In this document: positions 18,282 through 26,983 of the stretch, piece by piece
Layout: each line of letters begins with the position of its first letter
How positions within the stretch are numbered: the stretch's first letter is position 1
Assembly: GCA_028280325.1 (NCBI GenBank)
Contig: JANQLZ010000080.1
Location: 1-44,635 of the forward strand
Origin: Bacillota bacterium
GTDB taxonomy: Bacteria > Bacillota > UBA994 > PWPR01
Direction: 5' to 3'
Length of the DNA stretch: 44,635 nucleotides
Notes under the pieces: model-generated
Seen by the model: the letters and a program-made list of their open reading frames with translations, nothing else
Told to the model about the DNA's origin: nothing
Databases searched by the model: none
Made by a program: the position numbers and the translations under genes

Positions 18282-18974
18282 GTGAAGTTTTGTATAATTC
18301 ATGGCAGCCCACGTCGCGGAAATACCTATCGCCTGACGGAGATGTTCAAACAGGAGTTAAATACCCGGGGAGATAATGATTATCTGGAATTTTTCTTACC
18401 TCAGGATATGCCTCATTTTTGCCTCGGCTGTTACAACTGCTTTTTAAAGGGAGAAGACAAATGTCCTCATGCTCCATATATCCAACCGATATTGACAGCA
18501 ATTAAAGAAGCAGATGGACTTATCTTTACATCACCTGTTTATGTGATGGGTCCAACAGCTCAAATGAAAGCATTGCTCGATCATTTAGGCTACCTATATA
18601 TACCCCATCGACCCCTGGAAGAAATGTTTTCTAAAGTAGCAATGATAATCTCAACTACAGCGGGAGCTGGCACCGGCAAGGTTATTAAAACTATTGCAAC
18701 CAATTTACGCTACTGGGGAGTCGCAAAAATTTACAGCTGTGGGTTTAAGCTGTTTGCTGTAAACTGGAGTAATATTAAACCTGCGAAAAAAGAAAGAATA
18801 AAATCAGTAATCAGTAAGAAAGCCGCCACTTTCTATCATTCAGCACAGAACAGAGCTAAAATAAAAGGCAATATTCGCAGATACTCCTTGTTCCAGTTTT
18901 GCAAAAAACTAATTGCTTCATACGACGATGATAATCTGGATAAACAGTATTGGGTTGAGAAAGGCTGGTTGTAA
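18282..18974 (+). CDS. Flavodoxin-family NAD(P)H-dependent oxidoreductase
   Basis: A 230-residue FMN-binding protein of the NADPH-dependent FMN reductase / iron-sulfur flavoprotein family. The phosphate loop HGSPRRGNTYRL is at residues 7-18. The Cys-rich segment CLGCYNCFLKGEDKCPH near 47-63 resembles the compact cysteine motif of archaeal and clostridial iron-sulfur flavoproteins, and SPVYVMGPTAQMKALLDHLGYL follows as expected. The start is a GTG at 18282 after CAGGGAGG. The C-terminal 60 residues are Lys/Arg-rich. It is the only plus-strand gene in this stretch, with its own promoter. The substrate is unknown; quinone, iron or oxygen-detoxifying reduction would fit the family. Confidence 0.85.
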   Translation: MKFCIIHGSPRRGNTYRLTEMFKQELNTRGDNDYLEFFLPQDMPHFCLGCYNCFLKGEDKCPHAPYIQPILTAIKEADGLIFTSPVYVMGPTAQMKALLDHLGYLYIPHRPLEEMFSKVAMIISTTAGAGTGKVIKTIATNLRYWGVAKIYSCGFKLFAVNWSNIKPAKKERIKSVISKKAATFYHSAQNRAKIKGNIRRYSLFQFCKKLIASYDDDNLDKQYWVEKGWL

Positions 18975-19051
18975 GCAATTGTCGGGCGATAGGGCTGAGG
19001 CTTCGAATTTACAGAGCTCCCATAATTAAACCTAGCTTGGCGTCACACGCC

Positions 19052-19171
19052 AAAAAATTTAGCAAACATATACTGGGCTCGTATTATGTTTGTAAATTTT
19101 TTTGCTATTCCTTAATCTAGGTCCAATTCTGTGAGCCTGGGTCTAATGGTACATTTCGTCATTTATTTACA
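19052..19171 (+). repeat. Structured hairpin repeat, copy A
   Basis: Hairpin arms AAAAAATTTAGCAAACATA (19052-19070) and TATGTTTG-TAAATTTTTT (19085-19102) pair over about 18 bp with one bulged base. Then come a conserved stretch with TTCCTTAATCTAGG and TCCAATTCTGTGA (19108-19135) and the box TTCGTCATTTATTTACA (19155-19171). The arm sequence differs completely from copies B and C, but the flanking stretch matches them. Confidence 0.65.
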
Positions 19172-19199
19172 CTGGATGGGGCAATTGGACTTTACAATG

Positions 19200-19250
19200 G
19201 CTGAACGATTGCTGGAACAATGGTTTAACAATTGCTGGAACGATTGTTTT
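19200..19250 (+). repeat. Degenerate 11-12 base tandem array 1
   Basis: Four units: GCTGAACGATT, GCTGGAACAATG, GTTTAACAATT, GCTGGAACGATT, ending in GTTTT. Confidence 0.55.
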
Positions 19251-19341
19251 GATTGAGGCGTTGGCTGACTAATCTAGTTTTTGTTAGTTTAGCTTAACAG
19301 GCTGATAGTTACACTTGAGGTGGTTTTCGAGAATGCAGTTG

Positions 19342-19402
19342 GTTTAGCAATTGTAGGGCGATTGTAGGGCAATAGTTTGGCAGTTGTTGTGCAGTTGTTT
19401 TT
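19342..19402 (+). repeat. Degenerate 11-base tandem array 2
   Basis: Five units in strict 11-base register: GTTTAGCAATT, GTAGGGCGATT, GTAGGGCAATA, GTTTGGCAGTT, GTTGTGCAGTT, again ending in GTTTTT. A further partial unit may precede it. Confidence 0.6.
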
Positions 19403-19538
19403 GAAAAGGAAATGTATGGGACGGTTTTCAAGCCGTCCCGTGTGGATATTAACTAAGATTGTATTAAAATGGAGCATTGTAAACCATTATAAATTCAGCG
19501 TAGAAAAAGTGAATAAACGAAGAAACGCTGGGCAAAAC

Positions 19539-19637
19539 GTGAATCACAAAATTGGAACTAAATTAAGGAAAAGCCAGAATCTGTGATAAAGATAATACTA
19601 ATAGTATATCTTTGAGCAGATTCTGGCTTTAACAATG
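19539..19637 (-). repeat. Structured hairpin repeat, copy B
   Basis: A 99-base repeat closely matching copy C, in the opposite orientation to A. Arms AAAGCCAGAATCTG and CAGATTCTGGCTTT pair perfectly over 14 bp; inside, AAAGATA/TATCTTT-type pairing extends the stem. Outside lies TCACAAAATTGGAACTAA, the reverse complement of the conserved stretch in A. Confidence 0.8.
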
Positions 19638-19780
19638 CCACTATATAAAGTATTGTTTTACTTCGTAATACTGGTTATCTTAAAAGAAGTTAATAACCGA
19701 TGTACAGACTCATTAAGAGTATGCTTACAGAATTATGCCCAGCTCAAGGATCGGATTTACTTCGTAAAAGGGGTAGAATT

Positions 19781-19821
19781 GCTGGAACGATTGCATGAAC
19801 AATAGCTTGAACAATTGTTTT
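19781..19821 (+). repeat. Degenerate 12-base tandem array 3
   Basis: Three units: GCTGGAACGATT, GCATGAACAATA, GCTTGAACAATT, ending in GTTTT, matching array 1. Confidence 0.55.
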
Positions 19822-19841
19822 CTAAAGAGTAATTAATTACA

Positions 19842-19875
19842 ATAGCCCACCAACCGCCAGCCTATCGCCCACCAT
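19842..19875 (-). repeat. Degenerate 11-base array 4 (minus strand)
   Basis: On the minus strand the units GTGGGCGATAG, GCTGGCGGTTG and GTGGGCTATTG follow the TTCGTCATTTATTTACA box of copy C. They resemble array 2 units. Confidence 0.45.
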
Positions 19876-20005
19876 TGTAAATAAATGACGAAGAGTCAGG
19901 CTTACTGTGGGTCACAAAATTGGAACTAAATCAAGGAAAAGCCAAAATCTGTGACAAAGATAATACGAATAGTATATCTTTGAGCAGATTTTGGCTTTAA
20001 CAATG
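19876..20005 (-). repeat. Structured hairpin repeat, copy C with its box
   Basis: The 99-base core (19907-20005) aligns with copy B. Arms are AAAGCCAAAATCTG and CAGATTTTGGCTTT: relative to B one G-C pair has become A-T by changes on both arms. The box TTCGTCATTTATTTACA on the minus strand is at 19892-19876, as in copy A. Confidence 0.8.
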
Positions 20006-20089
20006 TGTTTTGGTACAAAAGCACTTACCTTAGAAAACAATTTGAATCGCAGAGTTAGCCCAATTATGGGATATCTTCCTCAGAAAGAA

Positions 20090-22078
20090 CTACTTCAAAT
20101 AGCGCTCAAACCAGTCGACAATCCCCCGCAACCGGTCAAATCTGTTCCACGGTCGTCCTGAGCGGGACAGCTCGTGATTTTCGCGTTTAAACACCAGCAA
20201 CTCAACTGGAGCCTTACCTAATCGCTTTAGGGCTACATAGAACTGCTCGGCCTGTTCAAACGGGCAGCGATAGTCCTCTTCACTGTGAATGATCAGGATA
20301 GGAGTAGTAACCTGGTCAGCAAAGCGTATTGCAGAGCGAGACATAATAAAATCCTCACCGATGCCTTTTTCAGGTCCATCCCATAAGTCAGCTCCACCCA
20401 TGCCACGACGATTACCATACCAGCCAATATCGCTCACACCGTATTTGGTATAAAGGTTGCTGATACTGCGTAATGTGACAATTGCCTTAAACCGATCGGT
20501 TTGGGTAGCGATCCAGTTACAGAGATACCCTCCGTAGCTGCCGCCGGTAACCCCGACCCGGTCATTGTCTATCCATTCATAGGTTTTTGTAACGTAATCA
20601 ACAGCGCTCATGATGTCATCATAGTCATGACCGCCCCAATCACCAATAACACCGTGAGTAAAATCTTCACCGTAGGTTCTGCTGCCTCGAGGATTGGTGT
20701 AGACCACACCATAACCTAAAGAGCATAACAGCTGAAACTCGTGATAGAAAGACCAACCGTACGCTGATGCCGGGCCGCCATGAATTTGCACAACTACCGG
20801 GTATTTTTTACCAGCCTCAAAGCCGACAGGCTTCATAATCCAGCCCTCTATCTCCCAGTCTTTAGCACTCTTAAAGGTATAGTTTTCTGGATAAAACAGT
20901 TCAAGCTCTGCCATTAGCTGATCATTACAACTGGTCATTTTTGTCTGGAAACCATTGGCAAAGACATAGATTTCTGCCGGGTGCACTGGGTTTTCAGCAT
21001 TGTAGGCAATCTTAACCTGGCCATTCACTTCATGAACATCAAAGGATGTGAATCCCTGTTTTTCTGTGACCAGTTCTTCTACGTTACCGTCAAGGTCAAC
21101 CAGGCAGACTACACTTAACCCATGATCCCCAACCCTGAAGAACAGCCCGCTGCTGTCTTTCTTCCAAATCGGGGTATTGTTGCCTGCTCCATAACGAGAA
21201 TCTGAGCCGGGGCCACTGCCAATGGAACGATCATAGTTCAGGGTCAGGTTTTTAGCCTCTCCACCAGTGGCTGGTATAATCCAGATATTCTGGTTGGCAG
21301 AATGTTTTTCAACCTTATTATGACCGACAAAGGCAATATACTTTCCACAGGGCGACCAGGACGGCATACTGGCCGGTCCGTTATTCTGGGTTAGTTTTCT
21401 GGTTTCGCCCGTTGCAACCTCAACAATGTAAATATCCGACCAAAGGTTTGTCTCATCTTCGTGTCTGGTCGAAACAAAAGCCAGGTACTGCCCACAAGGC
21501 GACCATTCCGGCATGGAGTCATGGTACTCAGTATTGGTAACTTTTTTAACCTCTCCGGTATCGATGTCGACCACCCATAAGTAATTGACTCGTTTATCAA
21601 CAAAATAACCCTGACCATTAAACTTGTAGCGCAGCTTAGTAAAATGCATTTTGTCAGGATTCTTAATCTCTTCCTTCTCTTGTGGATCTTTGGCCACAAA
21701 GGCAATCCTTTTACTGTCCGGAGACCAGGTAATGCTGCTGCCAGCCATGTCGGTAATTGGGCGCGCCTCTCCGCTGGTGGGCATAATAAAGATCCGCTTT
21801 TTGCCGCCGCGATTAGAAGCAAAGGCCAAGTACTTGCTGTCTGGAGACCAGCGTGGCGAAGTATCTTTGACCAAACCCTCTTTTTTCTTGGGACTATAGG
21901 TTATGCGGGTCATTTCTTTGTGTTCATTAACTACATATATTGCACTTTCATAACCATTTTTATCAACATCAGCAGTTGTCAATGTAAAAGCTAAAGCCTT
22001 ACCGCATGGAGTAAACCTTGGGTCACTGACAAATTTTATTTTACAAATATCTTCAACTGTAACCTTGCGTTTTGTCAT
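20090..22078 (-). CDS. S9 family serine peptidase (acylaminoacyl-peptidase-like), copy 1
   Basis: A 662-residue two-domain peptidase of the prolyl-oligopeptidase clan. The N-terminal half is a WD40/TolB-like beta-propeller (repeated WSPD/WSPCG...IAFV blades) that gates access; the C-terminal half (from about 400) is an alpha/beta hydrolase with Ser514 in GGSYGG, Asp in HSEEDYRCP and His in ENHELSRSG. These enzymes remove residues or acylated residues from short peptides. No signal peptide is seen, so it should be cytosolic. ATG 22078 follows GGGGAGGAAGTTTAT. It is the last of three tandem paralogues and the most diverged. Confidence 0.92.
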   Translation of the reverse strand: MTKRKVTVEDICKIKFVSDPRFTPCGKALAFTLTTADVDKNGYESAIYVVNEHKEMTRITYSPKKKEGLVKDTSPRWSPDSKYLAFASNRGGKKRIFIMPTSGEARPITDMAGSSITWSPDSKRIAFVAKDPQEKEEIKNPDKMHFTKLRYKFNGQGYFVDKRVNYLWVVDIDTGEVKKVTNTEYHDSMPEWSPCGQYLAFVSTRHEDETNLWSDIYIVEVATGETRKLTQNNGPASMPSWSPCGKYIAFVGHNKVEKHSANQNIWIIPATGGEAKNLTLNYDRSIGSGPGSDSRYGAGNNTPIWKKDSSGLFFRVGDHGLSVVCLVDLDGNVEELVTEKQGFTSFDVHEVNGQVKIAYNAENPVHPAEIYVFANGFQTKMTSCNDQLMAELELFYPENYTFKSAKDWEIEGWIMKPVGFEAGKKYPVVVQIHGGPASAYGWSFYHEFQLLCSLGYGVVYTNPRGSRTYGEDFTHGVIGDWGGHDYDDIMSAVDYVTKTYEWIDNDRVGVTGGSYGGYLCNWIATQTDRFKAIVTLRSISNLYTKYGVSDIGWYGNRRGMGGADLWDGPEKGIGEDFIMSRSAIRFADQVTTPILIIHSEEDYRCPFEQAEQFYVALKRLGKAPVELLVFKRENHELSRSGRPWNRFDRLRGIVDWFERYLK

Positions 22079-22177
22079 ATAAACTTCCTCCCCTGTTTGT
22101 AGTCATATTTTGCTTTGCTGGCTATACTGCTTACATTTTAGTTCCTTGTACAGCCAGCATTAGATACTTAATAATAT

Positions 22178-24217
22178 TTACTGGTAATTATAGTCGCTCT
22201 TATTTCTTTCGATATGATCATTAAACCAATCTACAATTGCTTTTAAGCGGGCAATACGTCGATTAGGCTGACCTGAACGAGACAGCTCGTGGTTTTCGTT
22301 GGGAAATCGCAAGAAAGATACTTTGCGTTTCAACGCCTTCAAGAAAACATAGAACTGATCGGCCTGTTCAACAGGACAACGAATATCTTCTTCACCATGA
22401 ATAATTAAAAGAGGGGTGTTCACTTTTTCTACGTACTTTAAGGGTGAGCTGTCCCACATCTTGGACACATTGCCCCAAGGGGTGCAGCCAATCTCTGATT
22501 CACCAAAGAAATACCCAATATCGCTAACTCCGAAAAAGCTGATCCAATTGCTGATACAACGCTGGGTAACAGCAGCTTTAAAGCGATTGGTATGGCCTAC
22601 TATCCAGTTGGTCATGAAGCCACCGTAACTGCCTCCGGTTACTCCCATTCTGTTCTTATCAATATAAGGAAGGGTCTCGGCATAATCTACAGCTTTCATT
22701 AAATCGCCATAGTCATTTCCGCCGTAATCGCCGCGCACGGCGTCAGCAAACCGCTGACCATAGCCCTGGCTGCCACGCGGATTAGTAAATACTACCACAT
22801 AGCCCGCAGCGGCCAGCAGCTGGAATTCGTAGAAGAAATTTGGGGCATACATACTGTGCGGTCCACCGTGGATCTCTAAAATCATGGGATATTTGACGCC
22901 TTCTTTAAAACCATATGGTTTAAGAATCCATCCCTGAACCTCCCAATCGTCCACACCTTTGCACCAGAATTCTTCCGGTTCGGCGATATAGCACTCTTCC
23001 AGCAGCTGCTCATTGACTTTGGTCAAACGCTCGACCTGGCCATTGGTTAAATCTACCAGTCCGACATCGCCGGGTTGAACTGCATTGGAATACACGATAG
23101 CCGCTTTATTACTTTTCAAATTAAGGCTGTAGCCGTTAATCTGCATCATTCCACTTGTTACAGGCTCTACCTTACCGCTGGAGAACTCTACCCGGTATAA
23201 ATGGGTATGTCCCTGGATAGTGTAGGTGACATAAATAAACTGGCCACAAGTGCTCCATACCGGCCCTGGTATTGGCGCTCCAAGCCTCATGTCCGAGCCA
23301 TGCGTAATACCAATATTAGCATCAAAATTGGCTGTCAATTCTCTTATTTCACCATTATTATTATCCCTGACATATAATCTGTTATTGGTCGCGCTGTCGT
23401 ATTCGCATTTATGACCATAAAAAGCTAAATAACGACCATCGGCATTAAAGGCAGGGAGCCGGTATACACCATCTGAAGCAGTAAGCTTTTCAATCTTCTT
23501 ATTTTCCAAATGAACTAACCAGAAATCTGAAATTCTAATACTATAATCTGCTTCTTCGTCGCGATGACTGGAAAACACTAAAGCTTTACTGCAAGGGGTC
23601 CATACCGGAGTAGACTCATTATAAGGCCCTTCGGTCAGCTGTTCTACCTTGCCACTGGCTACATCAACTACAAAAATATGATTAATTCTGTTGCCGATAA
23701 GCCCAACTCCCGGCAGTCCGTTCATTTTAAATTTCAGTCTATCGATTTTGCGCACAATTGCGTGATTTTTCTTTTCTTCTTTTTCACGCTTGTCTTCGGT
23801 AAGTTTTTGCAAATCATTGACGGTCTGCCCCTGATAGCTGGGAGCTGTAAAGGCAATTTTTTGTCCGCAAGGAGACCACACCGGATCACCAACACCGTAA
23901 ACAAACTCCACTAAAAGCCTTGCTTCTCCACCATTTATCGGCATGACAAAAAGCTGTTTCTTGCCGTTTCTCTTGGAGATAAAAGCAATTTGCTGGCCGT
24001 CCGGCGACCATCTGGGCCGTTCGTCACCATCACTATAAGTAAACTGTCTGTTAACCATTGTTGCTACATCATAGATCCAAATGTTTGGCAGATATTTTTC
24101 ATCTTCCATTTTGCTCAACACATACAATATTTTACTACCGTCAGGCGATAGCTGGGGATCGTAGACAAATTTAAACTTCATAAAATCTTCAACTAAAAAT
24201 TGACGTTTATTCACCAT
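22178..24217 (-). CDS. S9 family serine peptidase, copy 2
   Basis: A 679-residue paralogue of its neighbours. The beta-propeller occupies the first 400 or so residues (WSPDGQQIAF, WSPCGQKIAF); the hydrolase domain has Ser530 in GGSYGG, Asp in HGEEDIRCP and His in ENHELSRSG. A lysine/glutamate-rich insertion (KLTEDKREKEEKKNHA) lies in the propeller, shared with copy 3. ATG 24217 is chosen over the upstream in-frame ATG at 24292 because CAGGAGGTAAAC precedes it and the neighbours begin at the same place. The gap to copy 1 is 99 bases. Probably cytosolic peptide turnover. Confidence 0.92.
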   Translation of the reverse strand: MVNKRQFLVEDFMKFKFVYDPQLSPDGSKILYVLSKMEDEKYLPNIWIYDVATMVNRQFTYSDGDERPRWSPDGQQIAFISKRNGKKQLFVMPINGGEARLLVEFVYGVGDPVWSPCGQKIAFTAPSYQGQTVNDLQKLTEDKREKEEKKNHAIVRKIDRLKFKMNGLPGVGLIGNRINHIFVVDVASGKVEQLTEGPYNESTPVWTPCSKALVFSSHRDEEADYSIRISDFWLVHLENKKIEKLTASDGVYRLPAFNADGRYLAFYGHKCEYDSATNNRLYVRDNNNGEIRELTANFDANIGITHGSDMRLGAPIPGPVWSTCGQFIYVTYTIQGHTHLYRVEFSSGKVEPVTSGMMQINGYSLNLKSNKAAIVYSNAVQPGDVGLVDLTNGQVERLTKVNEQLLEECYIAEPEEFWCKGVDDWEVQGWILKPYGFKEGVKYPMILEIHGGPHSMYAPNFFYEFQLLAAAGYVVVFTNPRGSQGYGQRFADAVRGDYGGNDYGDLMKAVDYAETLPYIDKNRMGVTGGSYGGFMTNWIVGHTNRFKAAVTQRCISNWISFFGVSDIGYFFGESEIGCTPWGNVSKMWDSSPLKYVEKVNTPLLIIHGEEDIRCPVEQADQFYVFLKALKRKVSFLRFPNENHELSRSGQPNRRIARLKAIVDWFNDHIERNKSDYNYQ

Positions 24218-24356
24218 GTTTACCTCCTGCATTATATTTCGCATATTGTATACTTCTCTATATCCAGCTCTAACCCTTCTGCTAAACTGCAAAATTTATC
24301 GACCAGCTTATACTATGGTTAAGCAGATAATCAGCGTTTATTTGATGTTACATGTC

Positions 24357-26360
24357 CTACATATGAGTTTCAAACCAGTCAATAATGGCCTTAAGCCTTG
24401 CTACCCGGCGGTTGGGCTGTCCAGACCGCGACAGATTGTGTCCCTCGCCCGGGAACCGTAACATCTCAACTTTACGTTTCAACGCTTTTAGATAAACATA
24501 AAGCTGGTCAGCCTGTTCCATACAGGACCTGATATCTGACTCAGAGTGGATCAACAACAGTGGAGCCTTGATGTTTTTGGCGTATTTCAAGGGGGACATA
24601 TCCCAAATTTTATCGGGATTTTCCCAGGGGTAGTAGCCAAACTCTGAGTTGCTGAAGTAGGTGCCGCAGTCGCTCACTCCGCAAAAGCTCAACCAGTTGT
24701 AAACCCCTCTTTGAGCCACGGCAGCCTTAAACCGGTCGCTGTGGGCAATAATCCAGGCCGTCATGTAGCCCCCATAGCTTCCTCCGGTTACCCCCATTGA
24801 AGAGCTGTCCACAAACGGCAGTTTTTCAGCATAATCGACCGCCCGCATCAGTTCCTCGTAATCTTTGCCGCCAAAGTCATTAAAGCTGTCAGCAGCAAAC
24901 TGCTGGCCGTAGCCCTGACTCCCCCGGGGGTTGGCAAACAGAACCACAAAACCGGCAGCAGCCAAAAGTTGAAACTCAAAAAAGAAGACAGGGGTATACA
25001 TACAATGCGGTCCACCGTGCACCTCCAGTATCAAGGGATACTGCTGATCAGGATTAAAGTCAAACGGTTTTAATATCCACCCCTGAACATCATATTCATC
25101 CCCTTTGATCCAGATTTCCTCTGGCTCAGCTACGTAACATTCTGCAAGTATAGCCTGGTTTACAGCAGTCAGCTGTTCAACCTGACCGGTTACTAAATCT
25201 ATTATGCCTATCTCTCCGGGTTGCCGGCTGTTGCTGAACTGAACAACTGCTTGATGCTGGCTGGTACTGATACGATAGCCATTTATTTGCATAATTCCAG
25301 AGGTGATTGTCGTCACTGTTCCCGAACTGACCTCAACTTTAGCTAAATGGTTATTGCCTTCTTGAGCATAAGTAAAATAAATAAACCTGCCGTCCTCGCT
25401 CCAGACTGGCCCGGTATATGATGGTTTAAGCGTCATGTCTGCCAAATGGATTGCTTCCAGATTATAGTCAAAATCAGGTATTACATCTCTTACTTCTCCG
25501 GTTTTAAATTCACTGATAAATAGCCGCGTATTAGTTGCCGAACTGTATTCAAGCCGATGTCCAAGGTAGGCAATAAAGTTCCCGTCGGCACTGAAAACAG
25601 GGTCATAAGCCGGTCCTTTGCTGTTTGTCAGCCGTTGACAATCCTTGGTATGTAAATCAACATACCAGATATCGGAATCAGACAATCCATAACCAATATC
25701 ATCAGTGATATTTGCGGAAAATACTAAACCGTCGCTCGTTGGAGACCAGCTTGGATTACCGACACTATAGTTACCTTCAGTAAGCTGTCCAATTTTTCGA
25801 GATGCTAAATCCAATACAAAAATGTGATTTCTTTGATCACTGATTAGACCGGCCTCCGGGTAGCCATCACATTTATAGAACAGTTTATTAACCCGGCGAG
25901 CAATTTTATGCTGTTTTTGCAACTCCTTGTCTCTTTCGCTTTCTGCTAAATCACATAGGTCAGAAACATCCTGTCCCGGATAGACCGGGGCGGTAAAGGC
26001 TATTTTCTTGCCGCATGGCGACCAGACCGGCTGATTGACACCGTATCTAAACTCAACCAGCGGTTGGGCCTCGCCACCTGATGCTGGCATAAGGTATAGC
26101 TGCTGCTTTTCTTTGCGCCTGGAATTAAAAGCAATTTGGCGACAATCAGGTGACCAGCGGGGGTTCTCATCGCTATTAGTAAATGTAAATTGCTGAGCAG
26201 TGCCTCGCTTCAAATCATACATCCAGATATTTGGTAAATATTTTTCATCCTCCATCCCACAGGATACGTACAGTATCTTATTTCCATCAGATGATAGCTG
26301 GGGATCAGACACGAATTTAAACCTCATAAAATCTTCAGCTGAAAATCGACGTTTATTCAT
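24357..26360 (-). CDS. S9 family serine peptidase, copy 3
   Basis: A 667-residue paralogue and the first of the triplet to be transcribed. ATG 26360 follows GGAGGTTTGCTA. It is nearest to copy 2: both share FMxFKFVxDPQLSxDGxKILYV and MEDEKYLPNIW at the N-terminus. The catalytic triad is intact: Ser528 in GGSYGG, Asp in HSESDIRSC and His in EGHNLSRSG. Asp is followed by RSC instead of RCP, a small change near the active site. The three genes may form one transcript or be separately expressed; no terminator was seen between them. Confidence 0.92.
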   Translation of the reverse strand: MNKRRFSAEDFMRFKFVSDPQLSSDGNKILYVSCGMEDEKYLPNIWMYDLKRGTAQQFTFTNSDENPRWSPDCRQIAFNSRRKEKQQLYLMPASGGEAQPLVEFRYGVNQPVWSPCGKKIAFTAPVYPGQDVSDLCDLAESERDKELQKQHKIARRVNKLFYKCDGYPEAGLISDQRNHIFVLDLASRKIGQLTEGNYSVGNPSWSPTSDGLVFSANITDDIGYGLSDSDIWYVDLHTKDCQRLTNSKGPAYDPVFSADGNFIAYLGHRLEYSSATNTRLFISEFKTGEVRDVIPDFDYNLEAIHLADMTLKPSYTGPVWSEDGRFIYFTYAQEGNNHLAKVEVSSGTVTTITSGIMQINGYRISTSQHQAVVQFSNSRQPGEIGIIDLVTGQVEQLTAVNQAILAECYVAEPEEIWIKGDEYDVQGWILKPFDFNPDQQYPLILEVHGGPHCMYTPVFFFEFQLLAAAGFVVLFANPRGSQGYGQQFAADSFNDFGGKDYEELMRAVDYAEKLPFVDSSSMGVTGGSYGGYMTAWIIAHSDRFKAAVAQRGVYNWLSFCGVSDCGTYFSNSEFGYYPWENPDKIWDMSPLKYAKNIKAPLLLIHSESDIRSCMEQADQLYVYLKALKRKVEMLRFPGEGHNLSRSGQPNRRVARLKAIIDWFETHM

Positions 26361-26708
26361 TAGCAAACCTCCAATATACAGATTCATCCTTGCCTATTTC
26401 TCCACTTATTGGCAAAATCCTTTATCAATAATAAAATGTCGATTATCAACAAGAGTCTGATTAACTGACAGCTGTCCAACCATTGGCGACCTCCTGCAAT
26501 ACTGCCAGTACGCTGTCTTATAAAAAGACTGTCACTTGTTTAAGCAATTCAATCAAAAAACTATTTTGCTATATTTACAATTTCTTTACACTTAATTTAC
26601 ATTATAAAAAAAATAAGAATTACAATTGAAATGTGCATATTAATTATTGACGAGTACAGTTTATAAATCACTCATCATGTATTGCTCTTTGTTAAAGTAT
26701 AAAATTGA

Positions 26709-26906
26709 CTAAATTCTGTTTATTGCAACTTTGTAATATCCGAGCGCGCCAAGGTATTCTGGACAATTCATGCCCGTATGGGAACTGCTGTCCCTCTCTC
26801 AGCTGTCGGTGTTTCAGCTGAAAGATTTGGCGGCTATAAAGATAATACCGAAATCGGTAAAACACTGGCAAACATTTTGAATTATCAACTTAGTGTAGTT
26901 CAATAG
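26709..26906 (+). pseudogene. C-terminal remnant of an alkaline phosphatase (PhoA-type)
   Basis: A plus-strand frame, closed upstream by a stop at 26706 and ending at TAG 26904-26906, translates to a segment containing HARMGTAVPLSAVGVSAERF and then GGYKDNTEIGKTLANIL. This matches the C-terminal end of PhoA-type alkaline phosphatases, where H-T-G precedes VP(L/V)xAxGxGAExFxGxxDNTEI. The metal-ligand His-Thr-Gly is altered (HARMG). Only about 50 residues remain and there is no start or ribosome site, so it is a relic of a deleted gene whose terminator survives at 26984. Confidence 0.55.
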
Positions 26907-26983
26907 CTAAGCACTGATTTCTCCTCCTTGTTTAGCTTTCCTGATACCGAACAACACACGTTGATTGACGCTCCATCTTATTT

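Larger units (their letters stand above)
18975..20089. other. Gene-poor, repeat-rich intergenic region
   Basis: About 1.1 kb with no reading frame I believe. It contains three related hairpin repeats (entries below), a 17-base inverted pair TTCGTCATTTATTTACA at 19155-19171 and 19876-19892, and at least four arrays of a degenerate 11-12 base unit. Two simple hairpins are also present: TTGGCGT/ACGCCAA at 19038-19054 and GGGACGG/CCGTCCC at 19418-19439. Neither is followed by a clear T-run in a useful direction. Confidence 0.7.

Noticed and set aside
18102-18302. Minus-strand 66-codon frame upstream of the flavodoxin-fold gene
   Set aside because: It covers the promoter and start of the plus-strand gene, lacks a ribosome site and has no recognisable protein character.
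19038-19054. TTGGCGT/ACGCCAA hairpin as terminator of the flavodoxin-fold gene
   Set aside because: The stem is followed by As, not Ts, on the plus strand, so it is not a normal intrinsic terminator in that direction.
19200-19402. CRISPR array
   Set aside because: The repeated units are 11-12 bases, degenerate and contiguous with no spacers of constant length; no cas genes are in the window.
19289-19586. Short frames on both strands within the repeat region
   Set aside because: They run through the degenerate tandem units and hairpin repeats; the apparent coding is a by-product of repetition.
19052-20005. Insertion sequence
   Set aside because: The bounding inverted pair is suggestive, but no transposase remnant or target duplication was seen, so I list it only as repeats.
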